From NCBI RefSeq assembly GCF_021404465.1, contig NZ_JABFTT010000007.1:180800-244799 (forward strand): a DNA stretch of 64,000 nt. Direction: 5' to 3'. Of this stretch, positions 18,359 to 28,039 are shown one piece after another (the first letter of the stretch is position 1; the number at the start of each line of letters is the position of its first letter). The stretch is from Billgrantia zhangzhouensis (GTDB lineage Bacteria; Pseudomonadota; Gammaproteobacteria; Pseudomonadales; Halomonadaceae). The notes below the pieces were generated by a model. It searched no databases and was not told the origin of the DNA. It saw only the letters and a program-made list of their open reading frames with translations. A program made the translations under genes and the position numbers.

Positions 18359-19342
18359 ATGAGAGTGACGGCCCACGACGTGGCCGAGGCCGCCGGCGTA
18401 TCCCGCTCCGCCGTGTCCCGGGCCTTCACCGAGGGGGCCAGCATCGCGCCGGAGAAGCGCCAGCGTATCCTCTCCATCGCCAGCATGCTGGGCTACCAGC
18501 CCAACCGTATCGCGCGGGGCTTGAGTGGCCGCCGGACCGGGCTCGTGGCCCTGGTTTTCGGGCGTGTCTCGAGCCCCTACGAAGCGTGGCTGCTGGATCA
18601 CCTGAGCCAGGCCATTCGTGCGCGGGGCAAATGGCCGTTGCTGCTCTCCGCCTTTCCCGAGGGTGAGCTGGATGGTGCGCTGGCCCACGCTCTTTCCTAC
18701 CAGGTGGACGGTGCCATCGTGGCGGCGGGTTCGGTCAGCCGGACCCTGGCCGAGCGCTGCGCGGCTCTGGGTGCGCCCATCGTGATGGTGGGCAGAATCC
18801 TCGATGGTGTGGCCGTGGATGCGGTGTGCTGCGACAACGCACTGGGGATGCGCCAACTGGTGGAACTGCTGGTCTCCGAGGGGCGTCACCGTATCGCCTG
18901 GATTGGCGGCAAGGCCGAGGCGTTCTCCAATGTTGAGCGCCAGGCGGGGCTGCTGGAGGCGTTAAGCGGATGGGGTCTGGAGCCATGGGCTCGCCGGGTC
19001 GCCGACTACTCCGTGGAGGGTGGCATGCTACAGGCGCTGGCCCTGTTGACGGCCGACGAGCGTCCCGATGCCATTCTCTGTGGCAACGATGCCATGGCGC
19101 TGGGGGCCATCTCGGCGGCGCGGCGATTGGGCCTGGGCGTGCCGGAGGAGATCGCCATCGCCGGTTTCGACGACATCCCCGCCGCGGCTTGGGAGCCTTA
19201 CCTGTTGACCACGGTGTGCAACCCGGTGGCGGAGACCGCCGCCCAGGCGTTGCGCCTGCTGGAACAGCGCATCGATGACGGTGCACGCCCTCACGAGGTC
19301 GTGCGCCTCACACCGCGCCTGGTCAGACGGCGCAGCGCCTAG
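18359..19342 (+). CDS. LacI-family transcriptional regulator
   Basis: Repressor-type protein of about 327 residues. The N-terminal helix-turn-helix MRVTAHDVAEAAGVSRSAVSRAFT is followed by the LacI hinge (LGYQPNRIARGLSGRRTG) and a periplasmic-binding-like effector domain ending in DDIPAAAWEPYLLTTV. AAGGA lies 4 bases before the ATG at 18359; an ATG at 18344 in the same frame has no ribosome binding site. It is divergent from the ABC/phosphoesterase operon and most likely controls it. Its stop overlaps that of lnt on the other strand. Confidence 0.87.
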   Translation: MRVTAHDVAEAAGVSRSAVSRAFTEGASIAPEKRQRILSIASMLGYQPNRIARGLSGRRTGLVALVFGRVSSPYEAWLLDHLSQAIRARGKWPLLLSAFPEGELDGALAHALSYQVDGAIVAAGSVSRTLAERCAALGAPIVMVGRILDGVAVDAVCCDNALGMRQLVELLVSEGRHRIAWIGGKAEAFSNVERQAGLLEALSGWGLEPWARRVADYSVEGGMLQALALLTADERPDAILCGNDAMALGAISAARRLGLGVPEEIAIAGFDDIPAAAWEPYLLTTVCNPVAETAAQALRLLEQRIDDGARPHEVVRLTPRLVRRRSA

Positions 19343-20820
19343 GTGCCGGTGTGCTCACGCCGCAGGCGCAAGCCCGGCACCACCAGCAGCGCCGCCAGCA
19401 GCCAGACCGGCCAACTGCCGACTCGGGAGAATGGGGTGAGGCCCTGCATGGCGCGTACCTCGCCGGTCAGGCTGGCGGTCTCGAACTGAGGAGCGCGCTC
19501 GACGACCCGGCCTTGCGGGTCGACAATCACCGTGACGCCGTTGCTGGTGGCGCGAATCAGGTAGCGGCCGTTCTCCAGCGCGCGCAGGCGGGCCATCTGT
19601 AGGTGCTGCAGTGGGCCGATGGACTCGCCGAACCAAGTGTCGTTGGAGACCGTCATCAACAACTCCGACTGGCGTGCCTGGCGTGCCACCAGGTCGGCAT
19701 AGATGATTTCGTAGCAGATGGCGTTGCCGATGGCGAGCCCCGCGGCGTGGATGGGCGGCTGCCCGCCGGAGCCAGGGTGCACGGCGGGCAGTGGTAGGTC
19801 GAGGAAGGCCACGATGCCGCCCAGCCAGCGCTCCAGCGGCAGGTATTCGCCGAAGGGCACCAGGCGCTCCTTGCGGTACTCCCCTTCGCTGTTGCCGATG
19901 CCGATCACACTATTGTAGTAACGCCCCGACTCGCGCTGAAGGATGCCGGTGAGTAGGGCGCCATGCGGTGCCAGGTTGGCCTGGATGCGCTCGAGGATCG
20001 GGCGTGCCTCGTCCTCGAACATCGGCAGCGCGGCCTCGGGCCAGACGATCAGATCGACGTCGGGTTGGCGGCGGGTCAGCTCGCTGTAGGTATTGGCGGC
20101 GACCCGGCGCCCTTCCGGGGTCCACTTGATCTCCTGGGGCAGGTTGCCCTGCAGCAGCGAGACCCGCAGCGGCTCGCCGACGGGCGTGGTCCACTGAGCG
20201 GGAAGCGCCAGCGGTGCGAGCCACAGGGCGGCGATGGGGGCGACGGCCCACCAGCGCCGGTGCAGAAACTCCGCCAGCAGGGTGCCCGAGAGAGCGGTGA
20301 TCAGCGAGAGCAGATAGACGCCGCCGACGGGGGCCCAGGCGGCCAGCGGGGAGTCGACGTGGGACGATCCCAGCAATAGCCAGGGAAAGCCGGTGAACAG
20401 CCAGGTGCGCAGCCACTCCGCCAGCACCCAGGCGCCGGCGAAGGTGAGAAACGCCAGGCGCGGGCCGGTGAAGCGGCGATAGAGCCAGAAGGGCACGGCG
20501 AAGAAGAGTGCCAGGCCGACCACGAACAGCCCGGTGAGCAACAGTGCCAGCGGCACGCCGGTGTAGCCGTAGTCATGGATCGAGACGTAGACCCAGGAAG
20601 CCCCGGAGCCGAACAGGCCGACGCCGTAGCACCAGCCGCGCAGCGCGGCCTGGGCGGGGGTGATGGCATGGAGGCCAAGATAGACTAGGGCCACGGCCGG
20701 TGGGCCTAGCCACCAGAGTTCGAAGGGCGAGGCGGTGAGCGTGGTGAGCAGGCCGGCGACCAGCGCCAGCAGGCAGCCCACGGCCGGGGAGAGACGCGGC
20801 ATCGCCATGGGCTCAGGCAT
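19339..20820 (-). CDS. lnt: Apolipoprotein N-acyltransferase
   Basis: Inner-membrane enzyme that adds the third acyl chain to lipoproteins. The product, about 493 residues, has six to seven N-terminal helices and a C-terminal nitrilase-like domain in the periplasm. The Glu-Lys-Cys triad is visible in WPEAALP, KERLVPFGEYLP and ICYE. The start is uncertain: ATG at 20820 follows GGAGG directly with no spacer, whereas ATG at 20808 has a 12-base spacer. Either overlaps or nearly overlaps the corC stop. Last gene of the miaB-ybeZ-ybeY-corC-lnt block. Confidence 0.93.
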   Translation of the reverse strand: MPEPMAMPRLSPAVGCLLALVAGLLTTLTASPFELWWLGPPAVALVYLGLHAITPAQAALRGWCYGVGLFGSGASWVYVSIHDYGYTGVPLALLLTGLFVVGLALFFAVPFWLYRRFTGPRLAFLTFAGAWVLAEWLRTWLFTGFPWLLLGSSHVDSPLAAWAPVGGVYLLSLITALSGTLLAEFLHRRWWAVAPIAALWLAPLALPAQWTTPVGEPLRVSLLQGNLPQEIKWTPEGRRVAANTYSELTRRQPDVDLIVWPEAALPMFEDEARPILERIQANLAPHGALLTGILQRESGRYYNSVIGIGNSEGEYRKERLVPFGEYLPLERWLGGIVAFLDLPLPAVHPGSGGQPPIHAAGLAIGNAICYEIIYADLVARQARQSELLMTVSNDTWFGESIGPLQHLQMARLRALENGRYLIRATSNGVTVIVDPQGRVVERAPQFETASLTGEVRAMQGLTPFSRVGSWPVWLLAALLVVPGLRLRREHTGT

Positions 20821-21682
20821 CCTCCGAGCCGGAGCAGGGCTCGGCCTCCAGCAGGCGGATGCGGCGGTTGTCGGCATTGAGCACGGTGAAGCGCCAGCCG
20901 CCGATCTCGGTATGCTCGTCGCGGCTCGGCAGGTGGCCGAAGCGCTGCATCACCAGGCCACCGACGGTATCGAATTCGTCGTCGGAGAAGCGCGTGCCGA
21001 AACGCTCGTTGAAATCCTCGATGGGGGTCAGCGCGCGAATGGCGTAGCGGCCCTCGCCCAGGGCGCGGATGTCGTCGTCCTCGTCGGTGTCGTGCTCGTC
21101 TTCGATATCGCCGACGATCTGCTCGAGGATGTCCTCGATGGTGACGATGCCCGCCGTGCCGCCATACTCATCGACCACGATGGCCATGTGATTGTGAGTG
21201 TCGCGGAACTCCTTGAGCAGGCTGTTGAGGCGCTTGGATTCGGGAACGAACATGGCGGGGCGCAGCACGTCTTCCAGACGAAAGCGCTCGCGCTCCTCGG
21301 CGGGGCGGGTGAGCAGCTGCAGCAGATCCTTGACCAGCAGCAGGCCCTTGACCTCGTCGAGGTTCTCGCCGATCACCGGGTAGCGTGAGTGGCCGGTTTC
21401 GTTGATCAGGGCCAGGTACTCCTCGGCGGGCTGGTCGACGGCGATGGCGGCCACCTGGGAGCGGGGAATGAGGACTTCGCGCACCTGCTGGTCGCTGATC
21501 TGCAGAGCGCCCTCGATGATCATCATGGCGTCCTGGTCCAGCTTCAGGCGGGTGGCGGCCTGGCGCAGGAACTCCATCAGTTCCTCCCGCGAACTGGGAC
21601 CCTCGCTGTCGCCCGAGAGGGCGCCGAGCAATTTGTCGAGCCAGGACTTGCCGCCCTGGCCGTTCGTTCGGTCGTCACTCAT
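20813..21682 (-). CDS. corC: CBS-domain protein CorC/YbeX
   Basis: Cytoplasmic protein of 289 residues with two CBS domains (about residues 65-195; [41 protein letters not shown]) and a C-terminal CorC/HlyC transporter-associated domain. CorC has been linked to magnesium/cobalt efflux, and YbeX more recently to ribosome metabolism. Here the ybeY-corC-lnt order is the standard one. The start overlaps the ybeY stop by four bases. Confidence 0.92.
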   Translation of the reverse strand: MSDDRTNGQGGKSWLDKLLGALSGDSEGPSSREELMEFLRQAATRLKLDQDAMMIIEGALQISDQQVREVLIPRSQVAAIAVDQPAEEYLALINETGHSRYPVIGENLDEVKGLLLVKDLLQLLTRPAEERERFRLEDVLRPAMFVPESKRLNSLLKEFRDTHNHMAIVVDEYGGTAGIVTIEDILEQIVGDIEDEHDTDEDDDIRALGEGRYAIRALTPIEDFNERFGTRFSDDEFDTVGGLVMQRFGHLPSRDEHTEIGGWRFTVLNADNRRIRLLEAEPCSGSEDA

Positions 21683-22197
21683 CGATCGTGTCTCTCGTTC
21701 CTGCTGTCGTCTTGTTGTTCATCGCTGCCCGGAGGCGTGGTGTAGGGATCGGCAATGGCGAAGTCCGCAAGGATCTCGCGTTCCAATTGCTCCATTGCCT
21801 CTGCCTCCTCCTCCTCGAGATGATCGTGGCCGAGCAGGTGCAGCATGCCATGCACCACCAGGTGGGCATAGTGATTCTCGACACGCTTGGTTTGCTCGGA
21901 GGCTTCACGTATCACTACTGGGTGGCAAAGTACCAGATCGCCAAGCAGCGGCAGCGGGACCCCAGGTGGGCACTCGAAGGGGAAGGAAAGCACGTTGGTA
22001 GGCTTGTCGCGACCACGATAGTCGCGGTTCAATGCCTGGCCCTCCTCGGCGTCGACGATACGCACGGTGACTTCGTGGCGCGTTTCCTGCGGGAAGCGTA
22101 CCAGCACGGCACCGACCCAGGCCTCAAGCTCGGCCTGACCAGGTGCGCCCTGGCCCGTGGTGACCAACTGAAGGTCGACGATGGGAACCGCGGTCAT
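21679..22197 (-). CDS. ybeY: Endoribonuclease YbeY
   Basis: Metal-dependent RNase needed for 16S rRNA 3' maturation and ribosome quality control. The 172-residue sequence contains the zinc-binding motif HGMLHLLGHDH at about residues 115-125 and TNVLSFPFE earlier. It has a charged C-terminal extension after residue 150. Four-base overlaps tie it to ybeZ and corC. Confidence 0.94.
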   Translation of the reverse strand: MTAVPIVDLQLVTTGQGAPGQAELEAWVGAVLVRFPQETRHEVTVRIVDAEEGQALNRDYRGRDKPTNVLSFPFECPPGVPLPLLGDLVLCHPVVIREASEQTKRVENHYAHLVVHGMLHLLGHDHLEEEEAEAMEQLEREILADFAIADPYTTPPGSDEQQDDSRNERHDR

Positions 22198-23270
22198 TTT
22201 CCGTCGTCTTCCCTGTTACGCTCGCGCTCCAGGCGCAGCGCCTCCCGCTCACGCTCACGCGCTTCGCGGCGAGCCCGCTCCTGGGCCTCCGCGGCGGCTT
22301 CGAAGCTGTCGTAGGCCTCGATGATGCGTTGCACCAGCGGGTGGCGCACCACGTCCTTGGCGGCGAAGTGGGTCACGCCGATGCCGGCGGTATCCTTGAG
22401 CACCTCGAGAACCTGGATCAGCCCGGAACTCTGCCCGCGTGGCAGGTCGACCTGGGTGACGTCGCCGGTGATCACCGCGGTGGAGCCGAAACCGATGCGA
22501 GTCAGGAACATCTTCATCTGTTCACGGGTAGTGTTCTGGCTCTCGTCGAGGATGATGAAGGCGTTGTTGAGGGTACGCCCGCGCATGTAGGCCAGCGGGG
22601 CGATCTCGATCACCTGGCGCTCGATCAGCTTGCCCACCTGCTCGAAGCCGAGCATCTCGTAGAGCGCATCGTAGAGCGGGCGTAGATAGGGGTCGATTTT
22701 CTGCGCCAAATCGCCGGGCAGGAACCCGAGCTTCTCGCCGGCCTCCACGGCGGGGCGTACCAGCAGGATGCGGCGTACCTCCTGCTGATTGAGCGCTTCC
22801 ACTGCCGCGGCGACGGCCAGGTAGGTCTTGCCGGTCCCGGCCGGGCCGATACCGAAGTTGATGTCGTGCTGACGGATGCTAGTGACGTAGCTCTGCTGGT
22901 TCTGGCCGCGTGGCTTTATCAACACCTTGGGCGTACGTAGCAGTACCTCGTCCTCGGCGGGACCCTCTTCTTCATCGAGAGCCTCGCGTCCTGACTCCTG
23001 TAGGAACAGGTGGACGGTATCCGGCGAAAGTTCGCTGGCCTCGGCTTCGCGATAGAGATGTTCCAGCACGTTGGCGGCAGCCTTGACCCGGTGACCGGGG
23101 CCTGCCAACTGAAAGACGTTGCCGCGATTTCGCAGGGTGACGCCGAGGCGCGATTCGACCAGTTTCAAATGCTCGTCCCGCTGACCGCAGAGGTTGGCGA
23201 GACGCTGTGGATCATTGGGCTCGAGGCTCAGTGTGATGATGCGGTTGGCCTGTGCGGCGTGTTGACTCAA
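22194..23270 (-). CDS. ybeZ: PhoH-like ATPase YbeZ
   Basis: Predicted cytoplasmic ATPase of the PhoH family, 358 residues, thought to work with YbeY in rRNA processing. A KH-like N-terminal region is followed by Walker A GPAGTGKTYLA and Walker B AFIILDESQN, and the FLTRIGFGSTAVITGDVTQVDLP segment typical of PhoH. The C-terminus is an Arg/Glu-rich helix (about residues 325-355). It overlaps ybeY by four bases and follows miaB after 127 bases. Confidence 0.93.
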   Translation of the reverse strand: MSQHAAQANRIITLSLEPNDPQRLANLCGQRDEHLKLVESRLGVTLRNRGNVFQLAGPGHRVKAAANVLEHLYREAEASELSPDTVHLFLQESGREALDEEEGPAEDEVLLRTPKVLIKPRGQNQQSYVTSIRQHDINFGIGPAGTGKTYLAVAAAVEALNQQEVRRILLVRPAVEAGEKLGFLPGDLAQKIDPYLRPLYDALYEMLGFEQVGKLIERQVIEIAPLAYMRGRTLNNAFIILDESQNTTREQMKMFLTRIGFGSTAVITGDVTQVDLPRGQSSGLIQVLEVLKDTAGIGVTHFAAKDVVRHPLVQRIIEAYDSFEAAAEAQERARREAREREREALRLERERNREDDGK

Positions 23271-23397
23271 GGTGGCGAAGTTCCTGCGTTGCGTGGTTTG
23301 GCACTCAGCTTACTGCCCTGCCTCTCGGCAGGGCAATCCTTGCGGAAACATCATCCCTCCAACGCGGTGCATGGGAGGCCATGATGCTTTCCTGTCG

Positions 23398-24741
23398 TCA
23401 GTGTAGCGCCGGGGAAGCCAGCTCGCCGCGTAGAGAATTGGGCAAAGCCTCGGTGATCGTCACGTCGACGAAGTAACCGATCAGCTCGGTGGGGTTGGCG
23501 GCGTGGAAGTTGACCACACGGTTGTTCTCGGTGCGGCCCGACAGCTGTCCCGGATCCTTGGGCGAGAAACCGCTGACCAGGATGCGTTGGGTAGTGCCCA
23601 CCATGCGCCGCGATATCTGCATCGCCTGCTGATTGATGCGCTCCTGCAGGATCGCCAGGCGCTGCTTCTTGACGCTCTCGGGAGTGTCGTCGGGCAATGC
23701 GGCTGCCGGCGTGCCGGGACGAGCCGAGTAGACGAAGCTGAAGGAGTGATCGAAGCCGATGCGATGGATCAGGTCCATGGTCGCCTCGAAGTCCTCCGCG
23801 GTCTCGCCGGGGAAGCCGACGATGAAGTCGGACGAGAAGCTGATGTCGGGGCGCAGCGTGCGAATGCGCTCCATCTTGGCCACGTACTCCTCGACCGTAT
23901 GGCCGCGCTTCATCGCCGCGAGTATCCGGTCGGAGCCGGCTTGCACCGGCAGGTGCAGGTGGCTGACGAGTTCGGGAATCTCGCCATAGGCTTCGATCAG
24001 GCTGTCGCTGAATTCCACCGGGTGAGAGGTGGTGAAGCGAATGCGGTCGACGCCCTCCACCGCCGCCACGCAGGCGATCAGTTCGGCCAGATCGATTTCG
24101 TCGCCGAGCTGGTTCTCGCCGCGATAGGCGTTGACGTTCTGACCCAGCAGGTTGATCTCGCGAACGCCCTGGTCGGCCAGGTGGATCACCTCGTCCATTA
24201 CCGCTTCGAAGGGGCGCGAGACCTCCTCGCCGCGGGTGTAGGGCACCACGCAGAAGGTGCAGTACTTGGAACAACCTTCCATCACCGAGACGAAGGCGGT
24301 GGCACCGTCGGAGCTGGGCTTGGGCAGGTGGTCGAATTTCTCGATCTCGGGGAACGTCACGTCGACGACGGAGATCTGGTCGTTGCGCCTGGCATCGAGC
24401 ATTGACGGCACCCGGTGCAGGGTTTGCGGGCCGAACACCATGTCCACGTAGGGCGCTCGCTTGCGTAACGCCTCGCCTTCCTGGCTGGCCACGCAGCCGC
24501 CGACACCAATCACGAGATCGGGGTTGGCTTGCTTGAGCTTCTTCCAGCGGCCGAGCTGATGGAACACCTTCTCCTGAGCCTTCTCGCGGATCGAGCAGGT
24601 ATTGAGCAGGATGACGTCGGCCTCGCCTTCGTCGTCGGTCAATTCGAGCTGGTGCGATTCGCCGAGCAGGTCCGCCATGCGGGCGGAGTCGTACTCGTTC
24701 ATCTGGCAGCCGTGGGTCTTGATGAAGAGTTTCTTCGCCAT
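23398..24741 (-). CDS. miaB: tRNA-2-methylthio-N6-dimethylallyladenosine synthase
   Basis: Radical-SAM methylthiotransferase that converts i6A37 to ms2i6A37 in tRNAs reading codons that start with U. The 447-residue protein has the N-terminal UPF0004 domain ([16 protein letters not shown]), the radical-SAM cluster motif CSKYCTFC and a C-terminal TRAM domain. P. putida trp attenuation is known to depend on i6A modification of tRNA-Trp by MiaA, so this pathway bears on the trp leaders found at 33.8 and 36.7 kb. Confidence 0.96.
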   Translation of the reverse strand: MAKKLFIKTHGCQMNEYDSARMADLLGESHQLELTDDEGEADVILLNTCSIREKAQEKVFHQLGRWKKLKQANPDLVIGVGGCVASQEGEALRKRAPYVDMVFGPQTLHRVPSMLDARRNDQISVVDVTFPEIEKFDHLPKPSSDGATAFVSVMEGCSKYCTFCVVPYTRGEEVSRPFEAVMDEVIHLADQGVREINLLGQNVNAYRGENQLGDEIDLAELIACVAAVEGVDRIRFTTSHPVEFSDSLIEAYGEIPELVSHLHLPVQAGSDRILAAMKRGHTVEEYVAKMERIRTLRPDISFSSDFIVGFPGETAEDFEATMDLIHRIGFDHSFSFVYSARPGTPAAALPDDTPESVKKQRLAILQERINQQAMQISRRMVGTTQRILVSGFSPKDPGQLSGRTENNRVVNFHAANPTELIGYFVDVTITEALPNSLRGELASPALH

Positions 24742-24963
24742 AGGATTGAGGGTCGGTCGTCCGACGCGTGCGTCACCGGTGAGTGGAGTGTCGCGGGAAT
24801 GGGCTTGTTCAAGCCGTTCTCGAAGGTGGCAGCATTATACGTAAGCAGGCTCCATGGAGCCAGTGGGGCACCGCGCGGCTTCGGGACTGTGTTACGCTTG
24901 CGCTTTGGCAGGCCCTGCAGTGCGGGCTCCAGACGTAACGGAACGTTGAGGACAGAAGGCCAT

Positions 24964-25293
24964 ATGGCGGCCAAGCCGATCTATAGGGTGGTTTTTCACC
25001 AACAGGGCGAAATCTGGGAGCTCTACGCCAGGGAGATCTACCAGAGCGAACTTTGGGGCTTCATTGAGGTCGAGGAATTCGTCTTCGAAGACGGCTCGAA
25101 GCTGGTGGTCGATCCCTCGGCCGACCGTTTGCGACACACCTTCGATGGCGTCAAGCGCAGCTATCTGCCGCTCAACGCCATTGTGCGTATCGATGAGGTG
25201 GAGCGCGAAGGCCCGGCCAGAGCGGTCAAGAGCGAGGGACGCATTGCTGAATTTCCGCGGGGTCCGCTGCCTCCTCCCAGAGGCGAGCGTTGA
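24964..25293 (+). CDS. DUF1820 family protein
   Basis: Protein of 109 residues of unknown function, which I recognise as the DUF1820 type found in Pseudomonas and relatives. It begins MAAKPIYRVVFHQQGEIWELYARE and contains a compact beta-rich core up to about residue 85, then a basic, Pro-rich tail. It is divergent from miaB with 222 bases between, in which I see no further gene. No signal peptide or membrane segment. Confidence 0.8.
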   Translation: MAAKPIYRVVFHQQGEIWELYAREIYQSELWGFIEVEEFVFEDGSKLVVDPSADRLRHTFDGVKRSYLPLNAIVRIDEVEREGPARAVKSEGRIAEFPRGPLPPPRGER

Positions 25294-25389
25294 CCGGCAG
25301 CGCCGTGTTCCGGCTGCTCAGGAAATGACCAGCCAGGGGCGAGCCCGCACCGGAGCGCCATGGCGCTGCCTTTCCAGCGGTTTTCCCGG

Positions 25390-25418
25390 GGCTTATCCAC
25401 AGACTCTGTGGATAGGCC
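25390..25418. repeat. Inverted DnaA-box-like pair / 13-bp hairpin
   Basis: TTATCCACA at 25393-25401 matches the DnaA box consensus exactly. After a short centre comes TGTGGATAG at 25407-25415, an 8/9 match in the opposite orientation. The arms extend to 13 pairs (one of them G-T) with an ACT loop, so as RNA it is also a strong hairpin. There is no T-run after it on either strand. Confidence 0.6.
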
Positions 25419-25446
25419 GCTGAACGACACGAGCCAGGACAACGGC

Positions 25447-26073
25447 ATGAAGTATCAATTCAAGTTTCTCCTTGCAGGCGTCACGCTGGGCATGATGGTC
25501 TCGCCGCTGCATGCGCAGCAGACGGATGACGCCGCCCATTGGGTTTCCGACGAGTTGACGACCTACGTGCGCAGCGGGCCGACCGACGGCTACCGCATTG
25601 TTGGCACGCTGACGGCGGGTGAGCCAGTCACTTTGCTCGAGACCAGCGGCGATTACAGCCGGGTGGAGAATGGCGATGGCGAGAGAGTCTGGGTGCTCAG
25701 CAGTGAATTGCAGGAGACTCCCAGTGCTCGCGAGCGCCTGCCCCGCATGGAGGCGCAGGTGGAGCAACTCGAAACGGAGCTCGGTGGTATCAACGAGACC
25801 TGGGAAGGACGCGTCGCGGCCATGACCGAGACACTCGAGGCCCGTGAACGGCGTATTGCCGAACTGGAAGAGCGCAATCGTCAGCTCGACAGCGAGGCCG
25901 ATCAGTCGCGGCAGACCATTCGGCAGCTGCAGGCCCGCCTGGATACCCAGGAGGAGGATCTGTTGATGCGCTACTTCATGTACGGTGGCGGTGTGGCCGG
26001 CGCCGGTCTGCTGGTGGGGCTGATCGTTCCGCACCTGCCGCGCAAGCGGCGCAGGCGCGATCGCTGGTTCTGA
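25447..26073 (+). CDS. SH3-domain, coiled-coil membrane protein (YgiM/TIGR04211 type)
   Basis: Envelope protein of 208 residues. It has a signal peptide (residues 1-23, LLAGVTLGMMVSPLHAQ), a bacterial SH3 domain (about 32-100, WVSDELTTYVRSGPTDGYRIVGTL), a coiled coil (about 100-172) and one C-terminal membrane helix followed by KRRRRDRWF. This order matches E. coli YgiM. ATG at 25447 is preferred over an upstream in-frame ATG because only it gives the signal peptide. The role is unknown; a link to the cell wall is likely from the SH3 domain. Confidence 0.85.
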   Translation: MKYQFKFLLAGVTLGMMVSPLHAQQTDDAAHWVSDELTTYVRSGPTDGYRIVGTLTAGEPVTLLETSGDYSRVENGDGERVWVLSSELQETPSARERLPRMEAQVEQLETELGGINETWEGRVAAMTETLEARERRIAELEERNRQLDSEADQSRQTIRQLQARLDTQEEDLLMRYFMYGGGVAGAGLLVGLIVPHLPRKRRRRDRWF

Positions 26074-26093
26074 GCGGATGAGGCGGGGCAACC

Positions 26094-26735
26094 ATGACGC
26101 GTGAATGGCTCGAGCGCTGGCGCGAGGGACGCATCGGTTTCCATCTCCATGCGGCGCATCCGGCGTTGGTGCGCCATTGGCCGCGGCTCGGCGTGCGGGC
26201 GGGTACCAAGGTACTGGTACCACTGTGTGGCAAGAGTCTCGATATGCGCTGGTTGGCGAGCCATGACCACCCGGTGCTTGGCATCGAGCTTGCCGAAGAG
26301 GCGATCGAGCAGTTCATGGCCGAAGGGGTAGGGGATGTTTCCCGCTACCGCCAGGAGCCGTTCTCGATCTATCGCCAAGGCAGCGTGGAGCTATGGTGCG
26401 GGGACTTCTTCCACTTCCATATCGATCAGGCGGCTGAGATTGGTGCCTTCTATGATCGCGCCGCCCTGATCGCTCTGCCGCCGGCCACTCGCCAGCGTTA
26501 CGCCTTCCATCTCGCCCAGCTCATACCGCCGGGCTCCTGCGGGCTATTGATCGCGCTGTCGCGGGCAACTGGGGACGAAGCGGTCGGGCCTCCCTATCAC
26601 GTCTCGGCGGAGGAGGTCCGTGAGCTGTTCGAGCCCAACTTCCTGGTCGCTCATCTGGAAGATGGGGAGCTGGAAGCGGGCAGTGGCTTTCGCGAAAGCG
26701 TATGGGCGCTGACCCGGCGCGGCCCGCTAACTTGA
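26094..26735 (+). CDS. tpm: Thiopurine S-methyltransferase
   Basis: SAM-dependent methyltransferase, 213 residues. Bacterial members methylate tellurite, selenite or thiopurines. The opening REWLERWREGRIGFHLHAAHPAL and KVLVPLCGKSLDMRWLASHDHPVLGIELAEEAIEQF are characteristic of the TPMT family. The ATG follows a GGCGGGGCAACC stretch 20 bases after the SH3 protein stop, so the two may be cotranscribed. Confidence 0.92.
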   Translation: MTREWLERWREGRIGFHLHAAHPALVRHWPRLGVRAGTKVLVPLCGKSLDMRWLASHDHPVLGIELAEEAIEQFMAEGVGDVSRYRQEPFSIYRQGSVELWCGDFFHFHIDQAAEIGAFYDRAALIALPPATRQRYAFHLAQLIPPGSCGLLIALSRATGDEAVGPPYHVSAEEVRELFEPNFLVAHLEDGELEAGSGFRESVWALTRRGPLT

Positions 26736-26790
26736 GCGGTACCGGCGTAACGGGAAAGGACCGCCCTTGGTGTACCGATATCTGCTAGCC

Positions 26791-27381
26791 TCAGCGGGCC
26801 AGCAGTTGGGCCAGTTCCGGGTCGCTGAAGGCGCGGTCAAGGGCGTCGGCAATCAGGTCGTTGAGCATGCGCCGGTTGGCGTCACGGCCGGGGCGCAAGG
26901 CGTAGCTCTGCGAGCGACGCGAAGTGTAGGTGCCAGTGTAGGTCGTGCCCTGATTGGTCACCTTGACCTCTAGCACGGCCTCCAGGTGGGCCTCGTCGAT
27001 CACTGGCCGGCTGTCGCCGCGCTCGTAGCCGAGGTGGAGCAGGGACACCGTCAGGCCGGGGCGCCCGTTGCCGGGCTGAGTGGTCGGTGCAAAGCCCATG
27101 TCGCGCACGGCGCGCTCGGCTTCGCGCTGCAGTTGCGGTACCAGCTCGTGGGCACTGACGGTAATGACCGCAGTGGACATGGCGCTGCCAGTACGTGTGC
27201 CGATCACGTCATCGTCGCGCTCGTCCATGGCCGCTACCGTGACGGCCTGGCCGCTACCGACCTGTGGAACCGAAACGCTGCGTTGCGGATTCAACTGCAG
27301 ATAATGGGGGCTGGCACAGCCGGCCAGCAGGGCGGTCGCGAGCAGCACGGCTGCGGCACGCAGGACATGACGTCGGTTCAT
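26791..27381 (-). CDS. YajG-like lipoprotein
   Basis: Predicted outer-membrane lipoprotein of 196 residues. The signal peptide ends in the lipobox LLAGC (Cys at about residue 22). The mature part has the YajG-type pattern (YLQLNPQRSVSVPQVGSGQAVTVAAMDERDDDVIGTRTG). GGAGGGAGA directly before the ATG at 27381 decides the start; an upstream in-frame start would bury the signal peptide. It converges on tpm with 55 bases between. Confidence 0.82.
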   Translation of the reverse strand: MNRRHVLRAAAVLLATALLAGCASPHYLQLNPQRSVSVPQVGSGQAVTVAAMDERDDDVIGTRTGSAMSTAVITVSAHELVPQLQREAERAVRDMGFAPTTQPGNGRPGLTVSLLHLGYERGDSRPVIDEAHLEAVLEVKVTNQGTTYTGTYTSRRSQSYALRPGRDANRRMLNDLIADALDRAFSDPELAQLLAR

Positions 27382-27574
27382 TCTCCCTCCCGGAAGTCGT
27401 CGTACGGGGTAGGCCAGGGCCCGGAACGCTTGGTGCCCGAAGCCTCGTCGGGTACCTCCGTTCACTAGTTTCAGGCACTTGCGCAGTATATCGCCGTACG
27501 CGGAATGACAACAGCGTTACACTCTTGGCAATGGAAGCGGTTACACTAGCTCCCTCAGGTGAGGGAGATGCTTC

Positions 27575-28027
27575 ATGATTCGTCCTGCTGTTCCCGAGGA
27601 CATACCGCAGCTCGTCGACATCTGGCTGCGTGCTTCGCTGCTGGCCCACGACTTCATTCCCGCGACGTTCTGGCATGAGCGCGCTGACGACATGGCGCGG
27701 ATCTATCTGCCCGGGGCGGAAATCTACGTGCTGGAGGCGGCAGGTCGCGCCGTGGGCTTCGCCGCGCTGAACGGCGACCATCTCGAGGCGCTGTTCATCG
27801 ACCCTGACTTGCAGAGCTTCGGCCACGGCACTCATCTGATGGCACATGCCATGGGCCAGCGGGAGCGCATCACCCTGTGCGTCTACTCGCGCAACGTGCG
27901 TGCCGTCTCCTTCTACCGTCGGCTAGGGTTTCGGGTCATCGAGGAGCGATTGGAACCGCTCAGTGGCGAAAACGAAACCCTGATGCTCTGGACGCAGCGG
28001 CAGGAAGGCGCAGCGGGTCAGGCGTAG
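27575..28027 (+). CDS. GNAT-family N-acetyltransferase (YjaB-like)
   Basis: Acetyl-CoA-dependent acetyltransferase of 150 residues. The acetyl-CoA-binding region is present but the usual Q/RxxGxG/A is seen as QSFGHGTHLM around residue 85, and the C-terminal ARAV SFYRRLGF-type motif (VRAVSFYRRLGFRV) is clear. The sequence resembles E. coli YjaB. AGGGAG lies about 7 bases before the ATG. The target molecule is unknown. It ends 12 bases from the cysA stop on the other strand. Confidence 0.83.
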   Translation: MIRPAVPEDIPQLVDIWLRASLLAHDFIPATFWHERADDMARIYLPGAEIYVLEAAGRAVGFAALNGDHLEALFIDPDLQSFGHGTHLMAHAMGQRERITLCVYSRNVRAVSFYRRLGFRVIEERLEPLSGENETLMLWTQRQEGAAGQA

Positions 28028-28039
28028 TCGCCTGCCCGC

